Positions 19,602-28,945 of a stretch of DNA of 37,338 nt are shown here, one piece after another (position 1 is the first letter of the stretch; each line of letters opens with the position of its first letter). Below the pieces are notes generated by a model that was not told where the DNA came from, ran no database searches, and saw nothing but the letters and a program-made list of their open reading frames with translations. This DNA comes from Chara braunii. Taxonomy: Eukaryota > Streptophyta > Charophyceae > Charales > Characeae. Both the position numbers and the translations under genes were made by a program. The DNA lies in contig BFEA01000903.1 of the NCBI GenBank assembly GCA_003427395.1, positions 86,301 through 123,638 on the forward strand. The letters are read 5' to 3'.

Positions 19602-22600
19602 AGTGGCGGCGTGGAACGTTAAGGGGTTAGGGGACACAGGGGGAAAGCAGAAAGGGAGGAGGCTCAAGTCATGGATGCACGAGAAATAGGTGGACATCAT
19701 GGTCTTGCAAGAAACGAAGCTCTCGGAAGGGAAGTTGGCACAGCTAAGGGGTTGGTGGGACAGCCCCCAATTATGGTCGCCGGCGAGTGGATCGAAAGGG
19801 GTACAACTATCCTAGTGCACATCAGATTAGACGCAAAGCTCGTTGACTATGACGCTGATATGTGGGGGATGTGGGTGTGGCTTAAGCTGCGGTGCGAAGG
19901 GTTAGAGGTGGTGGTGGCCACGGTCTACGCTCCGAACGAAGCCAGGGATAAAACTGATTTTTTCAAAGCCCTACCGTACTGCTTGCTGAAGGCAGAGCAT
20001 ATGATTGTAGGAGGAGATTGGAATCAGGTGCTCTGCTTAGGACTGGATTCGGATCTGGTGGAAGGCATGCGAAGGGACAGGGACGTCCTTCTGAAATGGA
20101 GGGAAGCCTGGGGTCTTCATGACACTTTTAGAATAGTGCATCCTACCAGCTCTGGATTCACCTGGTTCGCAAGCACCTCCAATGCGGCCGGAGCTATGCG
20201 CAGGCTGGACTTTTTCTTAACGATAGGTATCTTCTCTGACAGAGCCTAGGACGTTGGAGAGTAGAATGCGTCCATGTCCGATCACAAACCTGTAATCCTG
20301 GAGGTACAGCTGTCTGGTCAGAACACAAGAGGACCAGGGTTTTTCAATCTGAACGTCCAGAATTTAGAGGATGAGGGCTGGCGAGAGTGGGTACAAAATT
20401 TTTGGCAAGATTGGAAGACAACGGAAGGGGACTTCGAGTAATACAATGAATGGTGGGATGCGGGTCTGAGAATCATCTCGGCGAAGTTCAAAGTCTATTC
20501 GAGGATAGCTGCATTCAGCAGAAACAAAGAGGAGGCGGACTGTCGCAAAAAGGTGGATGAAGCGGAAAGAAGAATGGGGGAGCACCCCATTTCAGACTGG
20601 GTGTGGGCGGAGGAAAGGTCTCAGAGGTTGAGTGAATGGGAACAACTCCAGGTGGGGAAACAAACAAGATGGCAAGAAATCTTGAGAGAGAAGGGGATTG
20701 TGAGCAGCGACAAAATGACTCAAGCAACCTTCAGAAAGCTGCTTCCACGATAGAGGATGGCTCAAATGAGGGAACTGCAACACCCTCACCTGATGGACAA
20801 ACCGCGGGCAACTACCAATGAGGACATGTGTGGGTATGCGGCCGCCTATTTTAAGGATATCGTGACGACCAGAAAGACCTACTGGAACTGGGAGACTGAT
20901 ATGACAGAAAGCTCCAACTTTTGGGACTCGCTGCGGGCCAGGCTCCCAGTTAGCGGCAAACTGGAACTGGACAGACCTATTACGAAAGAAGAACTCAGAC
21001 AGACGCTCAAGGTAATGGCTAAAGGCAAGGCACCGGGGGACGATGGTCTCCCAGTAGAGTTTTTCCAAGCCTGTTGGTCGACACTGGAAGCATACGTGGT
21101 GAGTCTATTCAACGGGATCTTGACCGGGGGATCTCTGGGAAGTGCTATGACAAACAGAGTTATCTCGCTGCTGTATAAGAAGGGCGACCGGAGCGATATA
21201 CAGAATTGGAGGCCGATCTCGCTGTTGAACGTCATCTACAAAATCCTTGCGAAGACTCTAGCCAAAAGATTGGGAAAGTTTTTGCCAGGATTGGTAGGCA
21301 AGGATCAGGGTGCATTCGTGCAGGGGCGCTCCATTTTCAAAAACATCTTAACAGCGGTGGAGGCGTTGGAGATCATTGACAAGGAGAATTTAGATATGGC
21401 GGCACTACTAATCGACCTCGAGAAAGCATATGATAGGGTCAATTGGACCTTCGTCATGACGACCCTCAAAGTTCTGGGTTTTGGTGAGCCGTTCTGTCGG
21501 TGGGTGAAATCACTGTATGCCTTTTCAACAGCGGTGGTACAAGTTAACGGCGTGATGTCAGAACAGTTTGGGCTGTCGCGTTCCCTTAGGCAAGGCTGTC
21601 CGTTGGCACCTCTTCTGTTTGTCCTTCAGCTGGAAGTGCTGCTGGCGGTAATCAGAGCAGATGAAAGGATACATGTCATGGAACTAGTTGGGGGAGGGGA
21701 TTGCCGCGTTAAGGCCCTGGCCGATGACCTGCTGGCCTTATCGGTCAACTCATTGGAGTCACAGGAAGCCCTGAGACAATGCCTTCAACAGTATGTGGAA
21801 CTGTCGGAGGCGGCGATCAATTGGAGGAAATCCATCTTTTTTTTGCCTGAGGAGTTCCACTTTCAGGCCCAATGGGGTATGCAGAGGGTGCACGCAGGAA
21901 AAACTCAGAGGTATCTTGGCGTCCAGGTGACGCTGAGCGACTCCGCTTCTTCCCAAGAACTGATCCTGCAGGAGAGGGTTACAAACTGAATAAGGAGCTG
22001 GGGCAAGACTCCTCATCTTTCAGTTATAGGAAGAGCACTTGTGATTACAGTCGCAACCTTTTCGTTGTTATGGTACGTGCTGCGCATGCTCAAGATTTCA
22101 GACTCCACGATCAGGGCTATACGGGCTGCGGCAAGGCGGTTCATTTGGAAACCAAACTCAGAAGACACCCAAGGCTATATTGCTAAAGTAGCTTGGGATA
22201 CCCTCTGCTCTGCAAGAGAAGACGGGGGCCTAGCAATTACGGACCCGGGTGCACATAATCTGGTCCTTCTGGCAAGTTGGATACTGAAGGTTGCAGAGGT
22301 TTCGGACCCACCGAACTGGTGCAGACTGGCGGAGCGTATATTAATGGAGGAATGGGGACTGTGCCGGCCTTCGGATGTATGCAATAGAAAAATTTCACAG
22401 AATTAAATAATCACTCTAGAGTAAAATTATATTCTAAATTTCAAATTTTCATTCCATCTTAAAAAATATCATTCCAATTTTAAAATTTTCCGTCTTACTT
22501 GAAAACTTTCCTTCCAAGAATGGGGTATCCCTTCTTATTTGAACTCCATGCTAGAGATGGAATGAAAGTCTGGATGAGTTCATGAAATATTTTAATTGGA

Positions 22601-23633
22601 CTGCCATTCTAAGTAAGGATTTCATAAACTCGTCCAGACTTTCATTCCATCTTGAACAAATAGATGTAGTTGGAAGGGAAAACTCATATTTAGACGGGAA
22701 CTTATCAAATTAAATTGAAAATTTTATAATTGGACAAACATTGGAATGATAGTTTATAAATATGAAGGATTTTTTTTTAATGGAATGGTTTTTCAACTTT
22801 CATTTCTCATGGGAATTTTTCTGTTGTGGATAACGATGATGATGGAACCTTTCCTTAACAAAAGGATTAAGTCAGGCTTTTGGAAAGAGGTCATCCAAGC
22901 TTGGAAACAAGTGCGACCCACTGTTCGTGTGCAACCAACAACCAAGGAGGAGGTTAAGGCTCAAGCACTGTTTGAAAATCCGTTCATCAGCCGTATTGAA
23001 GGTACCCCTTTTTCTGCAGCATCAAGCCCTAGGAGCTTCGGCCAGAAGTGGATACGGAGGGGGGTGTCTACTATGGGTGACCTGTGGAATGAGTCTGTAA
23101 ACCTGTGGCATACGCTGGGACACCTGAAGGAGAAGTTGAGACTTCTCCCAGCTCAGGAGGAAAGACTCGAATTACTACTTCAAGCTATCCCTGAGCAATG
23201 GAAGCTGTTGTTGGGCCCGGAAGGTGTGAATCCTCCGGGGACCTGGTTTCGAGGCACTATAGGGGAAGAGGAGGGGAAGTGCTATAAGTTGAGAAGCTGG
23301 GACGAAGAGGAGCTGGGTAAGTGCCACATGGATGACTTTACTAAATCAGACTCAGAAGACGACATGATGACCCGATCCGAATCGATAGTACGACGATGTT
23401 TAAGGGGTTTACAGGAAGTAAGGGTGAGGGCATGCCCAACATGCAGCAGGCAGAGGGAAGAGTCCTTTAAGTTGGTAGCAGGAGGAACCCCAGTACAAGA
23501 GTTGAGAATTGATCCGATCAAGTGGGGCTGGAAAGAGGGAGGAGAAGACTTAGTGATAAAAGACCTATGCAACCTAAGCCCAGTGCTAGTCACCAGAAGA
23601 AGAGCAGGAAGGAGGAAGCTTGTGACGCGCTAA
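19588..23633 (+). pseudogene. LINE ORF2 (endonuclease + reverse transcriptase), broken
   Basis: Starts at ATG 19588 inside the end of ORF1 (14-nt overlap). The apurinic-type endonuclease reads MVRIKVAAWNVKGLGD, then VLQETKL, GGDWNQV (Asp/Asn motif near 20013) and MSDHKPV (Asp-His motif near 20274). The RT has KAPGDDGLP, NWRPISLLN, LIDLEKAYDRV, LRQGCPLAPLLF and LADDLLAL (about 21717), so the catalytic Asp pair is present. The downstream part continues through WKPNSEDTQGYIAKVAW to SGFWKEVIQAWKQVRP and ends at an LTR junction, where the stop TAA 23631-23633 shares bases with the junction. Breaks: TAG 19687, a one-base loss in the G run near 19798, TAG 20247, TAG 20262, TAA near 20442, TAG 20751, TGA 21987, and the foldback insertion. 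Several stops sit where the family has Trp (HEK-stop-VDIM, RA-stop-DVGE-stop-NASM). Confidence 0.85.
22382..22826. mobile_element. 445-bp foldback / MITE-like insertion in LINE ORF2
   Basis: AT-rich segment with a composition unlike the LINE around it. Its ends are inverted (CAATAGAAAAATT at 22382 and AATTTTTCTGTTG ending at 22826). The arms are recognisably complementary over most of their length and are strongest in the centre: 22555-22588 pairs with 22619-22652 at 32 of 34 positions around a 30-nt loop. LINE coding resumes after it. No clear target-site duplication (possibly TG/TG), so the superfamily is undetermined. Confidence 0.8.
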
Positions 23634-26098
23634 CCTCACACCCTGTGCTGTCTTTCGTTCGGAGTGCTAAAGGTGCAGAATGAAGGCCCAGGAAAAACAA
23701 CAAGATAGGGTGTGCCAAGGATTTTTGGAAAATTGAGTGTGGGGACACAGACAGAACTGAAATCCCACGTGTTGGCCCTATGAAGTTAGTCAGTTGCTTT
23801 CGCGCGTCGCGGAATGCGTGCGCGGGTACGGCACGAAAAAAGAGAAATTCAAATTCAATCCAAAAAGTATTGTCGAGATTCCCACCGCGCTACGGATCTT
23901 CGTTTAGAGCGGAAGGGCTTCGGCACACTCCGCGTATCCCGTTTCCGTATAAAGTCCCGACGTCGCTCGTTGGTCAGTTCTGAGTCTGACGTGGATGGTC
24001 TCAGACGCGTGGCTCTTTCCTTGTGCTCGTCCTCACCCCGTATCCGGTAGTGGACACCCTTTGATTCATAGCGGTCGAAACGCTGGCACTCAGTGCACAG
24101 GGTTCGAGGCCAATGAGGCGCCACTGCCGTCCACGGAATGACGATCAGCTCGTTAAATGACAACAACACCGAGTAAGGTGGAAAGTGTGTATCGATGATG
24201 ACAAAACCCGCATCCACGAACCCGGAACAACGATTTTCAGGAGGGAAGTAATATTGTCCGCCGATGCATGCTACAGCTTCCCGTACGTCCCATTTGCGTA
24301 CACATGTCCTTTCCTCGTTGTAGGGGAAGGGGCGCGTCGACAAGGGAGATACAGAAGGCAGGCGCCCGACCGCAGGACGAACGTTAGTCCATATGTCAAT
24401 TAACCAGATGGAGTTTACGGGAATACTCGAGACGTCATCAAAAAGCACAAAAAGAAATAATTAGTGCCTTTCTTCCTTTAGACACGAGAGAGGCAACTTA
24501 AGAAACCCGTACAATCATGCATGAGTCGGGTTGGAGTTCCGAGGGATCAACCCGCGACTCAGTTTCAGCAGACTTGACCAACAAGAGCACGAGACGCCTA
24601 GTTTCTTCGAGGCTGCCTCACCGACTATCGGTTAGTGTCGTGCAGCATAAGGCAAATGACATGCGCAGTGCAGTTGGAACCACAGATCTAAACACTCTTG
24701 CATTCTCGAACAAAATCCCATCGAGCGCTGAGTCTAATCAACACAAAAAAAAAACAAGCAACCTCCATACATACATCCACTGTGGAAGGTGTGAAAATGA
24801 CAAGGATACACAGGTTAGAAATCAACGGAGGGATTTGTACACACACATCCACCGTTCACAAGACAAGGGGGATCAAACCATTGGCATCTGGGGATTACCT
24901 AGGAAACTAATGGAAGAGTTCCGGACGAAGTTCTTCCATGCGAGGACTCTCGCGAGTGCGCCTCTGTCCAGAAGAGGGACAAGCCATCAATGCATCATCA
25001 TTCAAGTCAGAGAGAGAGGGAGGGAGAGGGGTGGGAGGGATAGTCAAGGAAAGCTGAGACAAAAGACACTAGCATCCGACACGAGAGCATTCAGCTTCAA
25101 AGCCATGAACTCACACCCGAAAAATGATCCGCAATGAAGGCACATTCGCCGTAGAATTCCAATATGGCCCCAGGTCAATCATCCACTCAACTCCAATCAC
25201 ACATNCTCATTCCTGCACCGANGATCCCGGCNGTCGCGTGCTAATTTCCACCACTGCGATCGTCACCCCGCTGACGTAGGNTCGACTCGGCTCGCCTGGA
25301 TCCCACAGTCCGTCGTGGCGATCAAGCNCGCAATNGGCCAGACTANAGTCAGCNNGACAGGACTTTTCGACTCGCATCAAACACACCACCTAGCCACTGC
25401 TTCCCGNAAGCTGGCTTGCGANTGGAAAACGTAAGAGAGCTTTGCNGCCGNGCTTGCGGAATTTATAGTTGCGAGAAGGAGGATAAGGGAGGGAGAANGC
25501 AGGGGGAGAGTCGGGGTGTAAGAGAANAAGCAGGAGGANAAGACTTAGCGGGGAGCGCNCTGNGGAAGCCATGTTGATCCTTCAGAGCCCAATGGTCGGC
25601 CAATCAGATTCGTCGCGCAATAGGAGGTTCCTCTTACTCAACGCGTCTGATTGGTGGGCCGGGGTGATCGGAGGATCAACCGGGCTTCGTGAGCCAAGGT
25701 CGATTAGCGGGAAGAGACGAAGTGCGAAAAGCAGCGCGAGACGGGTCCAAGATTCAGACGATCAAGAAAGGGAAGCAGGCGCGCAAAAAGCAGAGAGAGG
25801 GAAAAACAGTTGCGATAGGAGAAGGAGAAGAGGGGGAAGGGAGAAGGGAGAGTACGTGGGGGGGGGATGACGCGGGAAATAAGGAGGAGGATGCTCGTAT
25901 GTGCGGTGCCGACAGCAAAAGAAAAAGGCACCGAAACGGTTACAGCTTGCCTAGATCCTACACCAATTCCAAAAAGTGAAATCACCATATCCGCGCGTGA
26001 AAGTCGACGCGGGAAAAGAAAGTCCTATGCCTATCCGTATTCTCACAAAATTCCTAGAGTTTTCTCCGATGTGACCGATAACATTCATGCAAAAAAAA
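23634..26098 (-). repeat. 3' LTR (left copy), at least 2.46 kb
   Basis: Direct repeat of 34864-37338 at a constant offset of 11230 up to about 25850, with small indels beyond that (a segment of about 29 bp near 26025-26053 is missing from the right copy). Clear homology ends near 26098, but the true LTR end may lie further right, before 26870. Hand comparison of 23632-24479 shows about 44 differences, near 5%. From 24480 to 25704 there are none, and 18 N bases (25205 to 25563) recur at the same relative positions in the right copy. The LTR is very long for a gypsy-type element. Confidence 0.85.
23855..24448 (-). CDS. LTR-encoded 197-residue ORF (left LTR copy)
   Basis: An uninterrupted frame in the element's sense direction, wholly inside the LTR about 220 bp from its 3' end. 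Visible features are an N-terminal MLFDDVSSIP, a central conserved block (GGQYYFPPENRCSGFVDAG, FPPYSV, IPWTAVAPHWPRTL.TECQ) and a basic C-terminal tail (NERRRD, FRSKRRS). It has no signal peptide or membrane segment. The right LTR copy has the same frame with about 22 amino-acid differences, all substitutions. The central block resembles, from memory, an accessory protein of Chara gypsy-type elements; the function is unknown. The frame may be ancestral coding sequence now carried passively, since most nucleotide differences between the copies change the residue. Confidence 0.55.
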   Translation of the reverse strand: MLFDDVSSIPVNSIWLIDIWTNVRPAVGRLPSVSPLSTRPFPYNEERTCVRKWDVREAVACIGGQYYFPPENRCSGFVDAGFVIIDTHFPPYSVLLSFNELIVIPWTAVAPHWPRTLCTECQRFDRYESKGVHYRIRGEDEHKERATRLRPSTSDSELTNERRRDFIRKRDTRSVPKPFRSKRRSVARWESRQYFLD

Positions 26099-26873
26099 GA
26101 TACGTCGGGCTCCGCTTACCCCGTAATTCCTAACCGTCGAGCCCGATTCCCAGTGCGCTCGCTAAGGCGCGCAAAATTTCCCATGCATTTCTCGAATTGC
26201 AAAAGGCAGAATTCCGAAAATCAATAGAACTTCCGAAAAATGGGGACTCAACAAGGCGTCTGAAATCAAAAAAAGCGACGAGGGTTTTGTGGGGTCGGTA
26301 TGGTACACAAGGGGGTATTGGGCCAATGTTGTACGAAAGATAGCACGGGGTTGGGAAGTAGTTCGTCACATATGTGACGCGCAGGGGGTTCCAAAATCAT
26401 GCGATTTCCTGATTGCATGAAAGTTTGAACAAAGGGAGGGGACGAAGAACCAGGAAGAAGTACAAGGAACGAAGAAGCAAGGCGAAATAGGAGCTTGGAT
26501 CAGCGTGATGAGCTGGCGACAACATCCATGGCAAGATCTTCGTGGATCGCGCCGGCTCGTGCGGTTTCGGATCCTGCTCTCTCCAGCCCTGTCATGTGCA
26601 ACCCCCTGTCTTTCAGGCTTCGGAGATCGTCCAGGTGACACCATCATGGTTCACCAGATCTTCGTGTGCTCTGCACCCCCAGTCCAGCGAAGTCAATCGA
26701 ATCAGAGCATAGGTTGACGTCATCGTCAATGGCGTGATCTTCGCAAAGACTGCTGATTCATACAGCTCGGGGGACTCGTGGCACTCAACGTCGAGTGGGT
26801 ATGGGGAAGTAGACATTATACATGGAGGGGTGTCGTCGAGGAGGGTTGGGGGGGAGTGGGGGTAAGTATCGGT
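26099..26873. other. Element 3' non-coding region
   Basis: Lies between the visible LTR homology and the last post-pol ORF. It must contain the true LTR edge and the polypurine tract (a pyrimidine tract on +), but I could not place either. Short open frames on both strands here are not supported as genes. Confidence 0.45.
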
Positions 26874-27413
26874 TCATCTCTTTCTCCGTGATCGGGGCTC
26901 TTCGTAGCCGATGATCCGGTGAAAGCGGGGAAACCGATCGCCGCTGTGGGGGAGGGAGGCGAGGTAGTCAGGGTAGAGGGTGGAGAAGGTGCGGAAGAGT
27001 GCCGCACGAAACTGCTCGCGATGGCGACACGCGGGGATGGTCCCGGTGATTACGCAGTAGACTTCTACTACGTTACTCTGTTGCCACGCGGCACTGAACA
27101 GGAGGACGTGTAGATAGAACGTGGGGTTTGCGGCTTGAAGGGAGGGGCTGGGATGGACGGTGACGGCGAGACGGGTGGAGTAGAAGTGCTCGAAAGTATT
27201 GGGAGGGAAGGGGTTGCGAGGGAAGGTGACGGTGGTAGAGATCTGGCAAAGGGTGAGGTAATCAAGGGGACGGCGGGATAACGACCAAGGACGAAGGCCG
27301 ATTCCCCGCATCGGTGCGTGGACGAACTGGGGGACGGGTTGGGGTGGAGGGGGAGGGGGATCGGCTCCGTCTCCGTCGTGATGTGCTCGGAGCTGCGGTT
27401 GCTGATCCGCCAT
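26874..27413 (-). CDS. Post-pol accessory ORF C, 179 residues
   Basis: Intact - frame starting MADQQPQLRAH, with a proline run PPPPPPQPVPQFVHAPMRGI, then a compact-looking region (LRPWSLSRRPLDYLTL, TFPRNPFPPNTFEHF, FYLHVLLFSAAWQQSNVVEV, LFRTFSTLYPDYLASL, RFPRFHRIIGYEEP) and a basic end RSRRKR. It overlaps the preceding ORF by 152 bp in another frame, so it would need its own initiation, reinitiation or a frameshift. From memory it resembles the last of several small ORFs downstream of pol in Chara gypsy-type elements. I know of no function; the position is that of an env or accessory gene, but there is no signal peptide or transmembrane segment. Confidence 0.6.
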   Translation of the reverse strand: MADQQPQLRAHHDGDGADPPPPPPQPVPQFVHAPMRGIGLRPWSLSRRPLDYLTLCQISTTVTFPRNPFPPNTFEHFYSTRLAVTVHPSPSLQAANPTFYLHVLLFSAAWQQSNVVEVYCVITGTIPACRHREQFRAALFRTFSTLYPDYLASLPHSGDRFPRFHRIIGYEEPRSRRKR

Positions 27414-28307
27414 CTTCGGGCTCGGGGGGCTCTGGATCCCTGGTTGGCTCGTCGTTGATGCACAGGCTCGCCCCGCTGACGATCTCCAGCTGGATTTTCC
27501 CGGCGGCGATCTCTTCTCTTCTTCGTGCCGCTTCGGGATCTTTCGCTTCCGTACCTGTACGTGCCGCTTCCTCTGACAAATCCTCCCACTCCGATCCGGT
27601 TCCCTCCTCTTCGTCTTCTTCTTCTAGCTCCTCCTCCTCACTCTGCTCTCCTTCGCTGTATTCACTATAGCTTCCTTCCTCCGACGTTTCTTCATCGGCG
27701 TCACCTTCTTCTTTTGTGGCTTCTTGAAGCACCTCCTCAGGTTCCCTCGGATAGAAGGCGCGATCAATGATTCTGTACGGCTTCAAGTACTCCTGCCGTG
27801 ATGGCAAGGTGCTGTCACTCCCGGGTTCTTCCAAGCAAGCAGTCCACTGAAGGTATGGTGTTAACACCCTCGTGATGACGTGCGGGGCGGGACTGTCGTC
27901 GATTTGCGAAACGATGTCGAGGGGGAGATCGTCAGCCAATTGCGCGAGCGGGACGATGAACTCTTGAACGATAGGCTGGCGATGGCCTGGCCGCACCGAT
28001 CCGAAGAGGAAGCCGAGAAGATCGCCTTCTACGTCCGTCCTCCAAGCCTGCAGAATCAACAGCTCCAGGTACTCGATGCACGCAGGTTGCTCACTGGTCC
28101 GCATCCACATCACCTGCACTCGGGATAAGCACACAGATAGATCGACAAAAGTCTCACGCCACAGCCGCCAATGTCCAAGATCGAGGGGCGGAACGGTGAG
28201 AGGCTCGAGGGAGAAAGGCGAGGATGGAGATCGGACTGCCAGAAGGTGGGGAAAAAGGAGGGGAGACCAAAGGTGGAGAGAGGAGCGAGGGGAGCGACGC
28301 GGTTCAT
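27262..28307 (-). pseudogene. Post-pol accessory ORF B (acidic protein), one frameshift
   Basis: The main open part is 27262-28134 (290 residues from Met). Coding-like sequence continues upstream in frame (HWRLWRETFVDLSVCLSRVQ), and the probable original Met is at 28307 (MNRVAPLAPL) in another frame, so there is probably one frameshift near 28200. The protein has a helical N-terminal part (EYLELLILQAW, FLFGSVRPGHRQPIVQEF, VLTPYLQWTACLEEPG, YLKPYRIIDRAFYPREPEE), a long Glu/Asp/Ser-rich middle (EEEELEEEDEEEGTGSEWED), a conserved-looking DPEPPEPEDG and a Ser/Arg-Pro tail. It resembles an accessory ORF of Chara gypsy-type elements by recall. An acidic protein of this kind could interact with chromatin or basic gag, but that is speculation. 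Confidence 0.55.
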
Positions 28308-28645
28308 TGGGGGCGTTGGAAGGGGATGAGAGCGGGGAGCGCGACTGCTGGCTGACGCGGAGAAGTGTGAACGTCGAAGTCCGTCCCGGATGTCGGGAAT
28401 AAATTGTAACCCGAGCGCGTGAGACCGTGATGCCAATCAGTCGACACCTGCTGCGCCCACTCCCGCAAGGAAGTCAAGATCGCGGTATGTCGCAAGGGGC
28501 TGATCGTGCTGATGTCGCCACTGAAAGCAGTGACCGTGGTGACGTGGCTCGTCCCTGGAGCCGCTCGTCGATGAAGAGCTACCACCTCAGCCAATACCAC
28601 CGCCTGCTGACTCCCGGTGAATCGGAACGCAGCAGCAACACACAC
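28304..28645 (-). CDS. Post-pol accessory ORF A, 113 residues
   Basis: First open frame after the integrase, ending where ORF B probably begins (the stop overlaps the MNRVAPL start). Visible blocks are FTGSQQAVVLAEVVAL, RAAPGTSHVTTVTAFSGD, TISPLRHTAIL, REWAQQVSTDWHHGL and TDFDVHTSP. These fit, by recall, a small accessory ORF of Chara gypsy-type elements with the pattern GTSVT...TISPLR...REWA..VS..W...TDFDVH.SP. The relatives start further upstream, where this copy is degraded (stop near 28665), so the N-terminus may be incomplete. Function unknown. Confidence 0.5.
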   Translation of the reverse strand: MCVAAAFRFTGSQQAVVLAEVVALHRRAAPGTSHVTTVTAFSGDISTISPLRHTAILTSLREWAQQVSTDWHHGLTRSGYNLFPTSGTDFDVHTSPRQPAVALPALIPFQRPQ

Positions 28646-28945
28646 TCCCTCGGTGCAGAAAAACTAGGCTACCCTTCGCAGATCAGGACTGAGCCGCGGA
28701 TGACGAACTTGCCGTATCTCGGAGACGTAGCCACGCGGCTGCAGCAGATGATCGCCAAGAGCTCGCTCCGTGATGAAACTCATGGCGAGGACGGGGAAGA
28801 CGATGAAGCAGGGGAGCAAGAGGGAGAGGGCGGAGTAGGAACTAGATCGTCTTCGTCCTCTTCGTCAGTGGACGAGGGAGATGGAGGAATGTCGGAGGGA
28901 GGGAGGAGTCGGATGTAAGAGGTATGGCGGACGATGGGGACAGAG
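28646..28945. other. Degraded spacer between integrase and ORF A
   Basis: Short stretch rich in Ser/Asp-coding repeats (TCCTC/GAGGA). The + frame 28427-28918 across it looks like an antisense shadow. It may contain the lost N-terminus of ORF A. Confidence 0.4.

Larger units (their letters stand above)
17280..23633 (+). mobile_element. LINE (non-LTR) retrotransposon, broken
   Basis: Two-ORF LINE: ORF1 from 17460 and ORF2 from 19588 overlapping it by 14 nt, the usual compact plant-type layout. It carries in-frame stops and a frameshift, a 445-bp foldback insertion (22382-22826), and a 3' end cut at 23634 by the LTR of the next element, so no 3' tail is visible. The 5' limit is approximate. It cannot be active as it stands. 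Confidence 0.85.

Noticed and set aside
24517-25137. 206-residue + strand gene present twice, 100% identical (also 35747-36367)
   Set aside because: It lies antisense within the LTR and inside the block that is identical by apparent assembly artefact, so its conservation carries no information.
27068-27589. 173-residue - frame overlapping ORFs B and C
   Set aside because: It is a third frame over two better-supported frames, very Arg/Pro/Ser-rich, and looks like a shadow.
28427-28918. 163-residue + strand ORF
   Set aside because: It is antisense to the post-integrase region where the - strand has better coding matches, and its Ser/Gly/Glu runs follow simple-sequence composition.
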